From Elymus sibiricus (taxonomy: Eukaryota > Streptophyta > Magnoliopsida > Poales > Poaceae), in NCBI GenBank assembly GCA_039707655.1, contig CM077672.1:195524537-195588536 (forward strand): a stretch of 64,000 nucleotides of DNA, written 5' to 3'. A model generated the notes under the pieces. It saw nothing but the letters and a program-made list of their open reading frames with translations, made no database searches and had not been told where the DNA came from. A program made the position numbers and the translations under genes. Position 1 is the first letter of the stretch; the number at the start of each line of letters is the position of its first letter. Below are positions 1 through 12,441 of this stretch, in pieces.

Positions 1-2598
1 GATCTGTCTGAGTGACTTAGCCTTCTTCCCCGGAATTACTCCATGGAAGTGCATATTGCTCTTGCTCAACTTGGACATCGGAATGCCCATTGCCTTCAAC
101 GTGTCGGCGTAAATGATATTCAGTCTGCTGCCGCCGTCCATGACGACCTTGCTCAGTCGGACACCTTCAATGGCCGGATGCTCCACCAGCGCTTGCTGTC
201 CTGGGGTCGGTATGTAAGCTGGATGGTCCGACTCGTCGAAGGTGATGGGCGTCTGAGCCCAGTCGGGGAACTTCGTGACAGATGGCATGGCCAAATTCAC
301 TTCCCGATTGATTACTTTGAGATTTTTCTTGCTCTCAACGTTTGCAAAGATCATCAGAACTTTTTCGATGGTGGGGTAACCTCAGGCAGGTTTCTTCCCT
401 CCATCACTGTCATCTTGATCCTTATCCTCAGAAGGCTCTCCCTGCATGGCCTGCTTAAGCAGTCTGCATTCCCGAGTAGTATGCTTCGGCAAAATCAGAT
501 TGCCATCTTCATCCCTCTTCGTGTCGACCTGACAAGGTTGATCAAGTATGTCACCTCCCGAGTTACTCTTCTTTTTGGCAGTCCACTCTTTCTTTTGCTT
601 CGGCTGGCCTTTGCCTTTCCCTTGTACGGCTAGGGCTGCTGCTTCAGCTTTGTCAGCCGTGTCGGCCTTGCGCTTCTTCTTCCGGTTGGAGTTATTGCCC
701 GACTGATGGGCCTCTCCGGCTCGCCCCTTGCCGCTTCTCAACTAGTCCTCTTCTTCGCCATTGGCGTACCAACTGGCGATTTCCATCACATGGCTGAGAG
801 TGGGAGTCTCCGTCCGGCCAAACTTCAGGATGAGTTCACGGTACTTAATACCCGCCTTGAAGGCGCAAATGGCTTGGTGCTCACTGACGTTCTCCACCGT
901 TTTGTGCATAGTTGTCCAACGCTGAATGTACTCTTAGAGAGCTTCATTGTTCTTTTGCACACAGTGTTGTAGCTCTGCCAAACCACCCGGCCGCTTGTAC
1001 GTGCCCTCGAATGTTTTCACAAAGACTCGGGCCAGGTCGTCCCAGTAGTAAATGCTGCCAGCAGGAAGTTGGTTGAGCCAGGCTCTTGCTGACCCTTCGA
1101 GCATCAGCGGTAGGTGCTTCATAGCTACATTGTCATTGACACCACCTATCTGCACGGACACTCGGTAATCCTCTAACCAAGTTTCCGGCTTTGACTCGCC
1201 AGTGAATTTGCTAATCCCAATCGCCAACTTGAAGTTGGTCAGAATGTCTGCAGCCCAAATGTATCTGCTGAAACATTCGAGCCATGAGGAGGAGGACCCA
1301 CTCGGGATGTCTCTGTCAAGGCCGTCTCTCTGGGCCCGACCCCTATCAACCAGGCTCTGAGCAAGAATGGACCTCGTGTTGAACTGTGGATCCCGGAAGC
1401 TGCCTGGACGGCGTGGAGGACTTGGCCTCCGGTCATCCTCGTACGGCTGCCTGTCATCATAGGGCTGGTGCCCGTATGTGACGTCCGACAGAGGGGGCAT
1501 CCGAGTGCGATGATAATCGTCGTGCCGCCGGGGAGGAGTGACCTGATCACGTCTCCGGTCTCCGTACTGATCTCTGTGCGGGAGACGAGCCGCGTCCCTC
1601 GGAAGGGGCGATGGTCTGCGTCTTCCAGGGGCATTCAGACTGTGAGCTGACTGAACTGTCTCAGCGCGGACAGACGCGCTATGAATGCGATTGCGAGACT
1701 GAGAAACAGCCGCGTTCTAGGACATGGCTTTCTTCAACAATGCTCGGATCTGCCGAATCCCTTCTCCTGCTGTTGAGCCGGAAGGCTGGATGGAGTCGGC
1801 GATTCCGGTTGCTGCTGCCAAATTCTGCAGCGCAGTGTTGAGCACTTGGTAATTTTGGGACTGGTTGCTCGGGAACAACTGCCGCCGGCTCCAACTGGAG
1901 CTCGGCTCCTGACGAGCACGGTCCTCGAGCGTCTTCTGCAGCCGCTCAAGGCTTTCGTGTTCGACCTGAGTGGCCAAGCGCGTAGACTCTAAGGCCAGGG
2001 CCTCAGGAGTCGCCCCCGTGATCGGGGTGCGCAGGGCCTGCTCATTCTTCTGCCTGAGCTCCTCCCTCCGCTCCCGAGTGAGAGGCTGGGAGACATACGG
2101 CTCGGCGTCCTCGTGGCCGCCATCAGTGCGCCCGTGCGCTTCACCGTCCCGACCACGAGGGAAACCAAGAGGGCTATGGTGCGAGCCCGCCATCAGCACC
2201 TCTACCGAGGACTTGATGATCTCATGATTGGACCCATCCTCCGACTCCTCATGAAGAGAGGAGAACAGGTCAAGGATGGGATTGTCGGGCTTGATTGCTT
2301 CCACATGTGCGGCTGTGGCCTGGCAAACCATGTCGTGCTTGACCCATCACTAGATCCGAGAGCGCCCAGAGCGCTTGCGACGGCGTCTTGCGGGAAGAGG
2401 GGATGCCGCGCGGTACGGAACCGATGGTTGCCGGAGTAGGACCCCGAATGAACTCACGCGGAAGTGTGCCACGCCGCAGATGGGTAGCGACTTCGTGTCC
2501 ATCGGGGCTTCCTGAAGCCACGCTGAGTCATCGGCGATGAAGGTGTGGGCGTCGAGATGGATCTCGCGGTCGGACTCGAACTCACCACCGAAAACCAT
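1..2598 (-). pseudogene. Decayed gag-protease frame of Gypsy A
   Basis: Gag would form the retrotransposon particle and the aspartic protease would mature it. One minus-strand frame can be followed from the ATG at 2598 to the window edge. It carries five in-frame stops (around 2350, 1717, 934, 742 and 382) and no obvious frameshift. The retrotransposon gag domain lies at about 1280-930, with the hallmark stretch around WLEDYRVSVQIGG and ARAWLNQLPAGSI. A lysine-rich basic segment follows near 690-520. The frame then enters a protease-like region whose active-site motif is MDGGSRLNIIYADTL (about 135-90), a DGGS variant common in plant Gypsy proteins. Multiple stops make it non-functional; the intact frame suggests decay by point mutation. 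Confidence 0.8.
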
Positions 2599-2650
2599 GA
2601 TGATGATGATGAAGAAATTCCACCTGCTCCGGATATTGCTAGACGCGCAG

Positions 2651-2669
2651 CCCCATGGTGGGCGCCAAC
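2651..2669 (-). other. Primer-binding-type site of Gypsy A
   Basis: On the minus strand the sequence after the LTR reads GTTGGCGCCCACCATGGGG. TGGCGCC-type sites next to an LTR are the usual tRNA-primer sites of many grass Gypsy elements. The primer tRNA was not matched here. Confidence 0.6.
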
Positions 2670-3228
2670 TGTCAAGGCAACGAATCTGACAGTGAGTACT
2701 AGGGGTACGAATAGGGGCGGAACCTAGCTACAGCACAGGTGTAACACTCGGATTTAGCGAGTTCCGGCCCCTCTCGGAGAGGTAAAAGCCCTACGTCTCG
2801 TGCCCTGGGGCTTGTGTTTTCTCTTGGGGTGTATGATTACAGAAGGTTGCGAACCCTTCTCTCAGCACTAGGGGGCGGCTTATATAGAGTGCGCCGCCCC
2901 TCATTATGGCTATGTTACAAGGGTGTTAAAGGAGGAGATAACTACAGGCGTTACTGGTAACTGCCGTATTAACTACACTTGATGCCAGACGTTAAGACCC
3001 TTGAATGTTGCAGCTCCCACGTCGCCTCTCCACCTCATCTGTCCGAGTGTTGCTCGTGCGGCCGACTGGAGGGAAGACGTCCGAGTGACTGGATCATATC
3101 CGAGTGGATAATCAGGGGTGCGCATCCGAATGCGCCTGTGGTCCGGAGACCCTCCAATGGTCGTGTGGGACCCTAGGTGGGCCCTAGATGTCAGGTCTAT
3201 GACCTACCCTTAGTAGGTGACCCCATCA
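2670..3228 (-). repeat. 5' LTR of Gypsy A (minus orientation)
   Basis: On the minus strand it begins TGATGGGGTCACC and ends CCTTGACA, i.e. the usual TG...CA ends, and is followed directly by the PBS-type sequence TTGGCGCCCACC. The second LTR is not in the window, so the outer boundary (3228) rests only on the TG end. A TATA-like stretch (plus strand gcttatatagagtg, about 2878-2891) lies inside. Confidence 0.65.
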
Positions 3229-3974
3229 CTATATATTGGTGGAGCAGTCTTGCAGCGTAACAGAACTAGTTCTGGTGGAGAAAGAGAAAGTGAGAGGGCA
3301 GCCCCTTGCACCAGAAATTGTGTGCAAAAAGAGGGGGCTGCCCTCCACTATAAATAGGCACAAGGGGAGGAAGGAGACTTGAAGGAGGGGCTCCCTGTCC
3401 CTAGGCCGGTGCACCAAGGGTGGGTCCCACCCCAAACCCTAGCCGCCCCAAACTTGGGAGCCAAGGCTAGGGGGTGCCCACCTATTGCGCCCATAAGGCC
3501 AGCCCCCCTTTAGTCCTAACCTATGGAGCTGGCCCATGGCGCCTGGTCCTTCTAGGAGGCTCCTGGAAAATTCTTGAAGCCCTCGTGTGTAATTTTATTC
3601 TCCTTCGAAACTTCTCTAGTCTCCTAGTTTTAGCCGGTTCTCTCTTGAAACTAGTTTCAACATCTCTGAAACTTTTTCGGTGATTTTCTCTCAAGCTTCT
3701 AACCCATGCAGTACTCAACAGATCGATGACTCTTAAGCGTGTGACCCTGCGGGTTCGGTGAAGTATAGACATATCGGAACTCCTTCTGTTCAACGATCTA
3801 CAGTGGAACCGTGGACATGCATATTGACCCCTATACCCACATGAATAATTATCGAGTGAACCTGTAGTTGTTGCGTGATATTCCTTTTGCTTCACTATAC
3901 TTTACAAAACCCAAGGTGAGATTTATCGGCATCCCTGACGGAGTGAAATACCGTCAAATCCCTCAGTAGGGTTC
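3229..3974 (+). repeat. LTR-like sequence of unassigned retrotransposon
   Basis: No reading frame of note. The stretch has a TATA-like CTATAAATAGG (about 3350) followed by pyrimidine-rich leader-like sequence, which resembles the promoter and 5' leader part of an LTR. An inverted repeat (AGGGCAGCCCC at 3296 and GGGGGCTGCCCT near 3330) lies just upstream of the TATA box. I could not find matching ends or a second copy, so whether it is a solo LTR, a fragment or something else is open. Confidence 0.35.
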
Positions 3975-4304
3975 ATGACAAGGTCGGAAGTACCAGGATG
4001 GAGTATGCACACACAGTTTACCCAGTTTTGGGCCTACGAAGAATAATACCCTATGTCCTACTTCTTCTTATCATTCATGGTGAGGGGATATATCGTGCAA
4101 AGGATTACAATGGTGTACGGGATTTCTTCCGAGAGTTTTGGATCTCAGATTGTATGGCCTAGAGGATACCAAGACCTCCCTTTATATAGACAGGTAGGTC
4201 TAGGGTTTACATAGTGCCCCGATGTGAGCTGGCCGCCGCCGACCTTGCCTTGTGGGAAGGGCTAGGGCAAGGTCGGTTCCTCCTGTTGCTTGGGCTTCAG
4301 GTGC
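3975..4304. repeat. LTR fragment B, left piece
   Basis: Sequence beginning TGACAAGGTCGG with a TTTACCCAGTTTTGGGCC...ATACCCTATGTCCTA pattern, typical of the end regions of a common Triticeae Gypsy LTR class. It is interrupted at 4304 by Gypsy C; the continuation is probably 16738-17122, because the bases at the two breaks are GGTGC and GGTGT. No gene seen. Confidence 0.4.
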
Positions 4305-4580
4305 TGATGACTCCAGATTGTGTGATTATTTTGTTAGTATTTTTGTGTCTACTCGGAAGGCTTTGTGTAATTTTATCGCGTTCGCTCACTTCATTTTGTT
4401 GTTTTCCTCAGATAAAGCTTTTTGGACCAAATATTATTATATGGAAGAAATCTCAGAAAATGGTAGTGGAATCACATAATTAAAGTGATATTCACCTACC
4501 ATAAAAGAAGAAAGCAAATTGGGCAAAGAAGCGATCATCGCAGAACCTCCAGAGCAAAAGACGGCGTTCCATAGCAACTA
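4305..4580 (+). repeat. Truncated 5' LTR of Gypsy C
   Basis: Matches the first ~280 bases of the 3' LTR at 15375 and following, including its TGATGA start. The match stops inside the GACGGCGTTCCATA motif, and the sequence jumps into pol, so a deletion has removed the rest of the LTR, the PBS and gag. Confidence 0.75.
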
Positions 4581-4583
4581 TTT

Positions 4584-6545
4584 TTGCTTCAGAAAACTAT
4601 AGCGCAATTGGCCGCCATCTACTTTGGAACCCCAGAAGATGACCTAGAACGGAGTTTGACCAATTATGAGAGAAATCCAGAAGATCCAGCCAAAGAAGAA
4701 ACAGATCATCATTTCAATGAAGCACCGGTCCAAGACCCGGTAACCAGTGAACAATACGAAGCACTTGAAAAGAAAGGAGATGAGGAACCTCCACCAGCTG
4801 AACTAAAACCTCTACCAAAAGAGTTAAGGTATGAGTTTTTGAATGAAACTAATAAATATCATGTTATCATTTGTGCTAACCTTTCAGCAGAAGAGAAAAA
4901 AAGATTAATGGAAACTCTAAGGAGACATAGAAAAGCCTTTGGATATTCAATGGATGATTTAAAGGGCATTAGCCCCTCTACATGCACTCACTATATATTC
5001 ATGGAAGAGGGAGCTGAACCAGTGCGTGGTACCAGAGGAAGCTGAACCCCGAAATGAAAGAGGTTGTAAGAAAAGAAATCATTTGTTTACTTGATGCAGG
5101 TATTATATATCCCGTTTTGAAAGTAAGTGGGTGAGTCCAGTTCATTGTGTACCTAAAAAAGGGGGATTTACCGTAGTACCTAATAAGCATAATGAACTAA
5201 TCCCCACTAGAACAATAGTTGGGTATAGAATGTGCATTGATTTCAGGAGGCTAAATAAGGAGACCCAAAAAGATCATTATCCTCTACCATTTATTGATCA
5301 AATGCTCAAAAGGTTAGCCAAGCACACTCACTTTTGTTAACTGGATGGATATTCGGGATTCTCACAAATAGCGGTGCATCCAGAATACTAGGAGAAAACC
5401 ACTTTCACTTGTCCCTTCTGTATGTACTCCTATCATCGTATGCCTTTTGGCTTATGTAATGCACCGGCTACGTTCCGAAGATGCATGAATGCTATTTTTG
5501 CTGATTTTGTTGAAGAAATCATGGAGGTCTTCATGGATGATTTTTCTGTTTATGGAACCTCTTTTGATGACTTCCTTCACAATCTTGATAAAGTTTTGCA
5601 GAGGTGTGAGGACACTAATCTTGTTTTGAATTGGGAGAAGTGCCATTTCATGGTTAACGAAGGTATTGTTTTAGGGCACAAAATATCTGGTAAAGGTATA
5701 GAAGTCGAAAAAGCAAAAATAGATGCTATAGTATCTCGAAGCCCCTGGCAAACCTTTTGCAGAAAGATGTTCCCTTCACATTCAACGATGAGTGCAAAAC
5801 CACCTTTGAGAAGCTCAAACATGCTCTACTTAATGCCCCTGTCATCACACCTCGAAATTGGGACATACCTTTTGAAGTGATATGTGAAACAGATGACAAC
5901 GCGGTAAGTGCAGTCTTGGGACAGCAACTAGGTAAGAAGTTTAATATTATTTACTATGCAAGTTATACTCTTATTGATGCTCAAAGAAACTATGCTAAGA
6001 ATGATAGGGAGCTTTATGCAGTAATCTTTGCTTGTGAAAAGTTCAGACCTTATATCACAGATACAAAAGTCATATTTTATACTAACTGTCAAGCAATAAA
6101 AGAAGTCCTTGACATCAAAGAGACTAACCCTCGCTTGATGAGGTGGTCTCTTCTTTTGCAGGAATTTGACAGTGAGATCTTAGATCGCGAGAAGATAGAA
6201 GAAGTTTTAACGAACATCTCATTTGTAAAAGAAGAGCACAAGTACAGCGCGTCGGGGATATGCATCCCATATGGAACAGCGGTGGCCTTGGATAGAGCGA
6301 CCACTCGAACCTTTCGGGATACTGAACCACCGTTCATTGGGCTGGAAGAACCGCTCGTGAAACTAAGGGTAAGAGAAGAAAGCAATTTATTTTATTATAA
6401 TACCTCTTTGCATCCCAGTAAGCTGCAAAAGACATCGCCACCTTCCCATTCCCGAAGAGAAAAGAAGCCCGGGACGAAGGCATATGCCAAAAACAAAGAG
6501 TGGAAAAGGCGAGGGAACGCAGGCAGGTTCTTTCGTTTACCTTAA
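4584..6545 (+). pseudogene. Broken pol (RT and RNase H) of Gypsy C
   Basis: The pieces make up part of a Ty3/Gypsy polymerase that would copy element RNA to DNA. 4584-5045 holds the linker before RT (for example LPKELRYEFLNETNKYHV). After a frameshift, 5131-5340 holds RT fingers (YRMCIDFRRLNKET). After stops, 5422-5756 holds the palm with FGLCNAPATF and the catalytic FMDDFSVYG. A further frameshift leads to RNase H (5757-6230), where the usual CDASD-type motif reads CETDDNAVSAVLGQ. Integrase is absent: the frame runs from RNase H straight into an unrelated tail ending at 6545. At least two frameshifts and two stops make it a pseudogene. The TDD substitution in RNase H suggests either decay or an unusual variant. 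Confidence 0.85.
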
Positions 6546-7133
6546 GTAATCGCTTTGTTCAACTCCATCATATTTTTCTATACAAAATTTTGTGTTTTTC
6601 GGAGTCAAACGGGCGCGGTCGTATGAAACGCCGTCTTTAACCCTGTTTACTTAAGCGTTGCAGGCAAGTCACTAGACGGGCGCTCATATGGCCAGTAGCA
6701 GTCGTATGAAAGGGCACCGAACGCTCTGTCGTCAAAAGCCGACCTTTGTTAATAAAAAAATGTGCATATATATATATATATATATATTCGACACAGGTCA
6801 AGAAGGTCAAACGGGCGCAGATCCGAGCGGACGCGGTCGTTCGAAGCACCGTCAAACGCTCTGTGCGTAAAGGACCCGGCTGGGAGATCTCATACGAGCA
6901 CTCAAACGACCGGACGCGGTCGTATGAAAGGTTGTCGATCGTGATTTGTTTCTGATTCTAAACAGAATTTCACCCGATTTTGCCTGGTTTGTTTCCGATT
7001 CTCTTTAACTTCCTTATCTCGTTAAAACCCGCATACCTAATCCCTTATATACAGAACCATTGCCTCATTCGCTATCAAAACTAACAAACCAATCTAGCCC
7101 AAGTCTTCCTGAGCTTTGAGGTGCAGGAAAACG
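6546..7133. repeat. Spacer of Gypsy C with palindromic GACGGCGTTTCATACGACC repeats
   Basis: No gene. Four degenerate copies of a palindromic motif lie at about 6611-6638, 6676-6712, 6808-6860 and 6902-6930 (cores such as GCGGTCGTATGAAACGCCGTC). The same motif occurs in the LTRs of C and E and as an array in E. An (AT)n microsatellite lies at 6766-6788. Confidence 0.6.
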
Positions 7134-7339
7134 ATGGGTCGATCGTGGGACGACAAGCAAACCTCCTCTCAAGAGGAGGATGACTTGGAGCAAGAAGGCT
7201 ACTCTCCGATGACCATAAGGGAGAGGATTCGTCGCGTTCGTGATTGGTCCTCCTCAGAAGAAGACCCGGAGGAACCACCTTTTGAAGAAGGTGATGAAGA
7301 AGAGGAAGATGAAGAGAAGGGAAAGGAACCGACGGCCAT
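7134..7339 (+). pseudogene. Accessory ORF of Gypsy C, N-terminal half (split by element D)
   Basis: I do not recognise the protein. From the ATG at 7134 the frame encodes a hydrophilic segment that becomes strongly acidic (EEGDEEEEDEEKGKE) and runs into the target site of element D at 7335-7339. Removing D and one copy of GCCAT makes this frame continuous with 14011-14509, giving about 235 codons. It lies between pol and the 3' LTR, where several plant Gypsy lineages carry an extra ORF. The insertion has destroyed it in this copy. Confidence 0.6.
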
Positions 7340-8902
7340 TGATACGTCTCCAATGTATCTATAATTTTTGATTGTTCCATGTTGTTATATTATCAATCTT
7401 GGATGTTTTTATATGCATTTAGAGCAATTATATATCATTTTTTGAGACTAACCTATTAACTTAGTGCCCAGTGCCAGTTCCTGTTTTCTGCCCGGTTTTT
7501 GTTTTACAGAATATCAATACCAAACGAAGTCCAAATGCCACGAAACTTTTTGGAGATTTTTTTCTGGACATATACAACACTAGAAGCTTCGGGAGGAGGC
7601 CAGAAGCCCCAAGGGGTGCCCACGAGGCACCAGGGCGCGCCTGGGGGGGCAGGTACGCCCTTGTACGTCGTGGGGCCTATAGAGCTCCGTTTGACCTAAT
7701 TCCTACACTATAAATTCCCAAAAAATCAGAAACCCTCAGGGGAGTCCACGAAATACTTTTTCCGCCGCCGCAAGTTTCTGTTCTCGAGAGATCCCATCTG
7801 GAGGCCTTCTATGGTACTCAGCCGGAGGGGGAATCGATCACGGAGGGGCTCTACATCAACCTTGCTGCCCTTCCGGTGATGCGTGAGTAGTTTACCATAG
7901 ACCTTCGGGTCCATAGTTAGTAGCTAGATGGCTTCTTCTCTCTTTTTGATCTTCAATACAATGTTATCCTCGATGTTCTTGGAGTTCTATCCAATGTAAT
8001 CACTTTTTGCGGTGTGTTTGTTGGGATCCGATGAATTGTGAGTTTATGATCAGATTATCCATGAATATTATTTGAGTCTTCTCTGATCTCTTTTATGCCT
8101 GATTATTATAGCTTCGTATTTCTTCTCCGATCTATTGATTTGGTTTGGCCAACTAGATTGATTTATCTTGCCATGGGAAGAGGTGCTTTGTAATGGGTTC
8201 GATCTTGCGGTGCTCAATCCCAGTGACAGAAAGGGACATGACACGTATGTATCGTTGCTATTAAGGGTAAAAAGATGGGGTTTATTCATGCGTGAGTTTA
8301 TCTTGTCTACATCATGTCATCGTTCTTAGGGCGTTACTCCGTTCTTTATGGACTTAATACACTAGATGCATGCTGGATAGCGGTCGATGTGTGGAGTAAT
8401 AGTAGTAGATGCAGGCTGGAGTCGGTCTAGTTGTATTGGACGTGATGCCTATATACATGATCATTGCCTTGGATATCGTCATGATTATTTTCTTTTCTAT
8501 CAATTGCCCAACAGTAATTTGTTTACCCACCGTATGCTATTTTCTTGAGAGAAGCCTCTAGTGAAAACTATGGCCCCCGGGTCTATCTAAATCATATACT
8601 AAAACCCTAAAAAATACTTGCTGCAATTTTATCTTATTTATTTGATTTTGTATTTTTGTTTCAATCTATATATCTATCACATACAATTTAATCTTGCAAC
8701 TTACCGCCGAGGGATTGACAACCCCTTGTTTGCGTTAGGTGCAAGGATTTGTTGTTTTGTGTGCAGGTGCTGCTAACGAGGTGTTGCGTGATTCTCCTAC
8801 TGGATTGATAACCTTGGTTTCATAACTGAGGGAAATACTTACTCTACTGTACTGCATCTCCCTTCCTCTTCAGGGAATTACCAACGCAGCTCACAAGTAG
8901 CA
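7340..8902 (+). repeat. 5' LTR of element D
   Basis: 1,563 bases, TG...CA ends, pair of 12442-14005. A TATA-like CACTATAAATTCCC lies near 7708, and the pyrimidine/CCGCCGCCG leader follows. Differences from the 3' LTR are scattered single bases, so the insertion is not brand new. Confidence 0.9.
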
Positions 8903-8913
8903 GGAAGAATTTC

Positions 8914-8931
8914 TGGCGCCGTTGTCGGGGA
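8914..8931 (+). other. Primer-binding site of element D
   Basis: TGGCGCCGTTGTCGGGGA, the common grass Gypsy PBS form, placed 11 bases after the LTR end rather than the usual few. Confidence 0.7.
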
Positions 8932-9078
8932 GACATCATCAACATCCATCAAGTACCTTAGCATTAACTCTCATCTCCTTGCATTTATTTTATTTGCCTC
9001 TCATTTTCATCTCCCCCACTTCTAAAAAGTCTTTACAAAAATACAAAAATATTTTTCGTTTGCCTTTTTCTTGTTTGC

Positions 9079-9870
9079 TTGTTTGCTTTGCTTGAAACTG
9101 TTATCGTGCTTGAATTTGAGAAAGTTGTGATTGAAAGTGCTAGTGAGGATAGTGGTAGTGAATCTCTTGGAGACAAAACACATTATTTTGATCTTAATCA
9201 TGACCCTCCAGAGACTGTCTCCCCCACTAATTTTAAAACTAAAGTCTATCATGTGGGAAGTGGTAACGTCATAGGGAAAAATATTATTTAGGAGTTCTTT
9301 AATTGTGCGGGAGTTATACCAACAGTTAATGGATCTATTCTTGATAAAACAAATTGCTATGTGGTTGCTATTGCAATGCTTGTGGTTAAATTAGAAAGAA
9401 TTTTTTTGCATATCCACCCCGCCTTACAAAAAATATTTTATGAACTTCCCAACATCCTTGATCCTAGGGCTAAGAAAATTGCCACTATAATCCTTATGCA
9501 TGAATTTGATTATATAATCCGGGAAGCTAGGGATATTTTCTCCTTTTAAAAAATAAATTTTGAACATGCCCCTATAGAGGAGATTCTTCATGATAAAGAT
9601 ACTATTCGTAGGTTGGAATCTAAAGATTACTTTGCGTATGGTGAAAACATTAGAAGGAGAGTTCCATACACCGAAACAATTAAAACTATGTACCACCATG
9701 CTTGTGATAAATTTGAATGGGTTACTAAAGGAATTTATGAGGGATTTAGTGAAGAATGGTTCGAGAGTACGGCTAGAGATCCTATTGATAATGAAATACA
9801 TGTTTTATATGAGGACGTTTATGGTGATGATCCTGAGTTTGAAGTTATGAATCTTAAGGTTACTAATTAA
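9079..9870 (+). pseudogene. Gag-like frame of element D
   Basis: A single frame of about 264 codons can be followed with two in-frame stops (9289-9291 and about 9547-9549). It includes GDKTHYFDLNHDPPE near the start and RRLESKDYFAYGENIRRR near 9605-9660. I see no zinc knuckle, protease, RT or integrase. Its position after the PBS suggests a rudimentary gag, but I do not recognise a domain. The frame ends at 9870; a few broken codons of similar composition follow to about 9975. No clear ATG begins it. Confidence 0.5.
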
Positions 9871-12441
9871 AGCCCCTTCAATTACCTAAGCTCACCCACT
9901 AGGAAAGAAGTGCATGAAGGTAGAGAATTAATGAGAAAAGCTTTTGAAGATTTAATCAAAAAGGACTGGGGATGAAGGATGACAATACTTGAAACTATGC
10001 ATTATGCCTAGCTAGGGGCATAAAACAATAGCGTTTGTTGGGAGGCAACCCAATGAATAAAATAATTTTTTTCTGTTATTGTGTGTTTTCACTTTCATGC
10101 TACTGTTATGATTGTATTTTTATGTTTTTAATTAGTGTTCGTGTAAAGTAAAACCTTTGGGATGATTTGGAAGATAGTATAATTGATGCTGTTTGGAAAA
10201 CAGAAAGTTTTGCGTCCAGTGCTGGAATTTTGGTTCTGTACTGGTGCGTCAGAAAAATCTTAAATTTTTACACAGTATTTATATATGAATTTCCCACGTT
10301 GTCCTAATTTTTCAGAATTTTGGGAGTTACAGAAGTATGGATTTTAAATAGATTGCTACAGACTGTTCTGTTTTTGACAGATTCTGTTTTTGATGTGTTG
10401 CTTGCTTGTTTTGATGAAACTATGGATTGTATCGGGGGGTATAAGCCATGGATAAGTTAGAATACAGTAGGTATAATGCAAAAATAAAATATGAATGGGT
10501 TTGCAACAGTACTTAGAGTGGTGATTTATTTTGTTATACTAACGGATCTCACGAAGGTTTTGTTGAGTTTTGTGTGATTGAAGTTTTCAAGTTTTGGGTG
10601 AGATCACGATGGATGAAGGAATAAGAAGTGGCAAGAGCCTAAGCTTGGGGATGCCCATGGCACCCCAAGGTAATATTCAAGGAATACTCAAGCATCTAAG
10701 CTTGGGGATGGCCCGGAAGGCATCCCCTCTTTCTTCTAAAAACCATCGGTAATTTTACTTGGAGCTATATTTTTATTCGTCACATGATATGTGTTTTGCT
10801 TGGAGCGTCTTGTATTATATGAGTCTTTGCTTTGTTTTATTTTTAGTTTGTCACAATCATCCTTGCTGAACACACCTATTTCGAGAGAGCCACACGTTCA
10901 TCATAATTTGTTAGAATACTCTATGTGCTTCACTTAATTTTTTTGAGCTAGGCAGTTGCTCTAGTGCTTCACTTAAATCTTTTTGAGCATGGTGATGGCT
11001 ATATTTTGAAGAAATAAACTCTCATGCTTCACTTATATTATTTTGAGAGTTGATAAGATTGAAATTTTGAAGAAATATTTGCACTCTCATGCTTCACTTA
11101 TATCTTTTTGAGAGTTGATGAAAGTAACGGTAATTTGCACAAGATATGAATTTGGTCCCAAAGTGATGAATATTCAAGAGGGATATAATAAAAACTTTCA
11201 TATAGATCATTGGATATGATAAGTGTGATTCCTTGCAATAGTTTTGCGATATGGAAATGATAATATGTGAGTCATGTTAGTGAGTAATTGTGATTTAGTA
11301 AGAATATTAGTGTTAAGGTTTGTGATTCCCTATGCATGCACGTTAAGTCAATAGTTATGCAAAGAAATTATATCCTACTTATGGTGCATTATTCGGTGTT
11401 AGTTAAGTTCAATGCATGTTTATGACCGTTTTCGTTTTTGGTTGGTTGCTTCTCAATCTTTTGCTAGCCTTCATTTGTACTAAGCGGAAATACTGCTTGT
11501 GCATCCAAACTCCTTAAACCCAAGTTGTGCCAAATGAGTCCACTATATCTACCTATATGCGGTATTTCAATGCCATTCCAAGTAATTTGCGTGTGCCAAC
11601 TCTAATTTTCAAAATAATTTTTCTGTTTTGTGTGCCCGTACCGCTCAGGAAGCGGCAGGGGGTGGCCAATATTTTCCATGCTAGGTGTGTTATTCTCACG
11701 ATGAGTGTTTATTCACTTGTCATTGCACAAGAGAGTGGCTGGTAATAGGGATGTCCAGTCCCACAATGAAATCAAAATTAATAACAACAAAATTCCTTGG
11801 AAAGTGATGGTATGGAGGGCACCCGTGGATACGACTAGCCATGGATTGTGAAAGAATGGTGGAAAGGAAATAAACTTTACTTTCTGTTTGGGAACCGCCT
11901 ATTGTGTGTCTAGCATGGAAGATATTGGGAATTCTCGATCATTTTCGTTGACAGGAAAAGCATGCCTCTCAAAATATTTTTTATCTCTCTAATTTAAGCT
12001 TTGAGCTCTGGCACATTTGACAAATCTCTGCTTCCCTCTGCGAAGGGCCTATCTATTTACTTTTATGCAATTTTTATTTTCTTGAGTCTCCATCTTCTCT
12101 TATAAAGCACCAACTAGAGAGCACTATTGTCATACTTGTGCATTAGATGTAGCTAATATTCGAGCGTGTTTCATGAATGGATCAATGATTGAGCATAATG
12201 GGCTAGGGATAACTTTCTTTAGCGTTGATATTTTTGAAAAACATGGTTGCTTGTTAGCATGCTTGAGTATTTATATGTTCATGTCAAACTATAGACTGTT
12301 GCTTTGAATCATTCAAGTCCAATGTCCATGCTATAAAAGAAAAGAATATATGATGAATATGATAGGCAACATTCGACATCAAAAATTCTGTTTTTATCAT
12401 TTACCTACTCGAGGACGAGCAGGAATTAAGCTTGGGGATGT
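9871..12441. other. Non-coding interior of element D
   Basis: About 2.6 kb with no convincing reading frame. It contains a hairpin TTGGGAGGCAACCCAA at 10038-10053 just after the gag-like frame, repeated AAGCTTGGGGATG motifs near 10640-10710, four reiterations of a CATGCTTCACTTATAT-type phrase at about 10920-11110, and the pre-polypurine hairpin CTCGAGGACGAGC at about 12408-12420. Confidence 0.6.

Larger units (their letters stand above)
1..3228 (-). mobile_element. Gypsy-type LTR retrotransposon A, 5' part, truncated by window edge
   Basis: Read on the minus strand this is LTR (2670-3228), primer-binding-type sequence (about 2651-2668), gag and the start of protease, running off the left edge. 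The order LTR, TGGCGCCCACC-type PBS, gag, protease is that of a plant Ty3/Gypsy element. The protein-coding part is a pseudogene with several stops. The other LTR and the rest of pol lie outside the window, so no target duplication can be checked. Family not assigned. Confidence 0.85.

Noticed and set aside
43..633. Plus-strand frame of 196 codons at the left edge
   Set aside because: Antisense to the gag-protease frame of Gypsy A; no known motif.
6766..6788. (AT)n run as a regulatory or matrix-attachment site
   Set aside because: A plain microsatellite; nothing else supports function.
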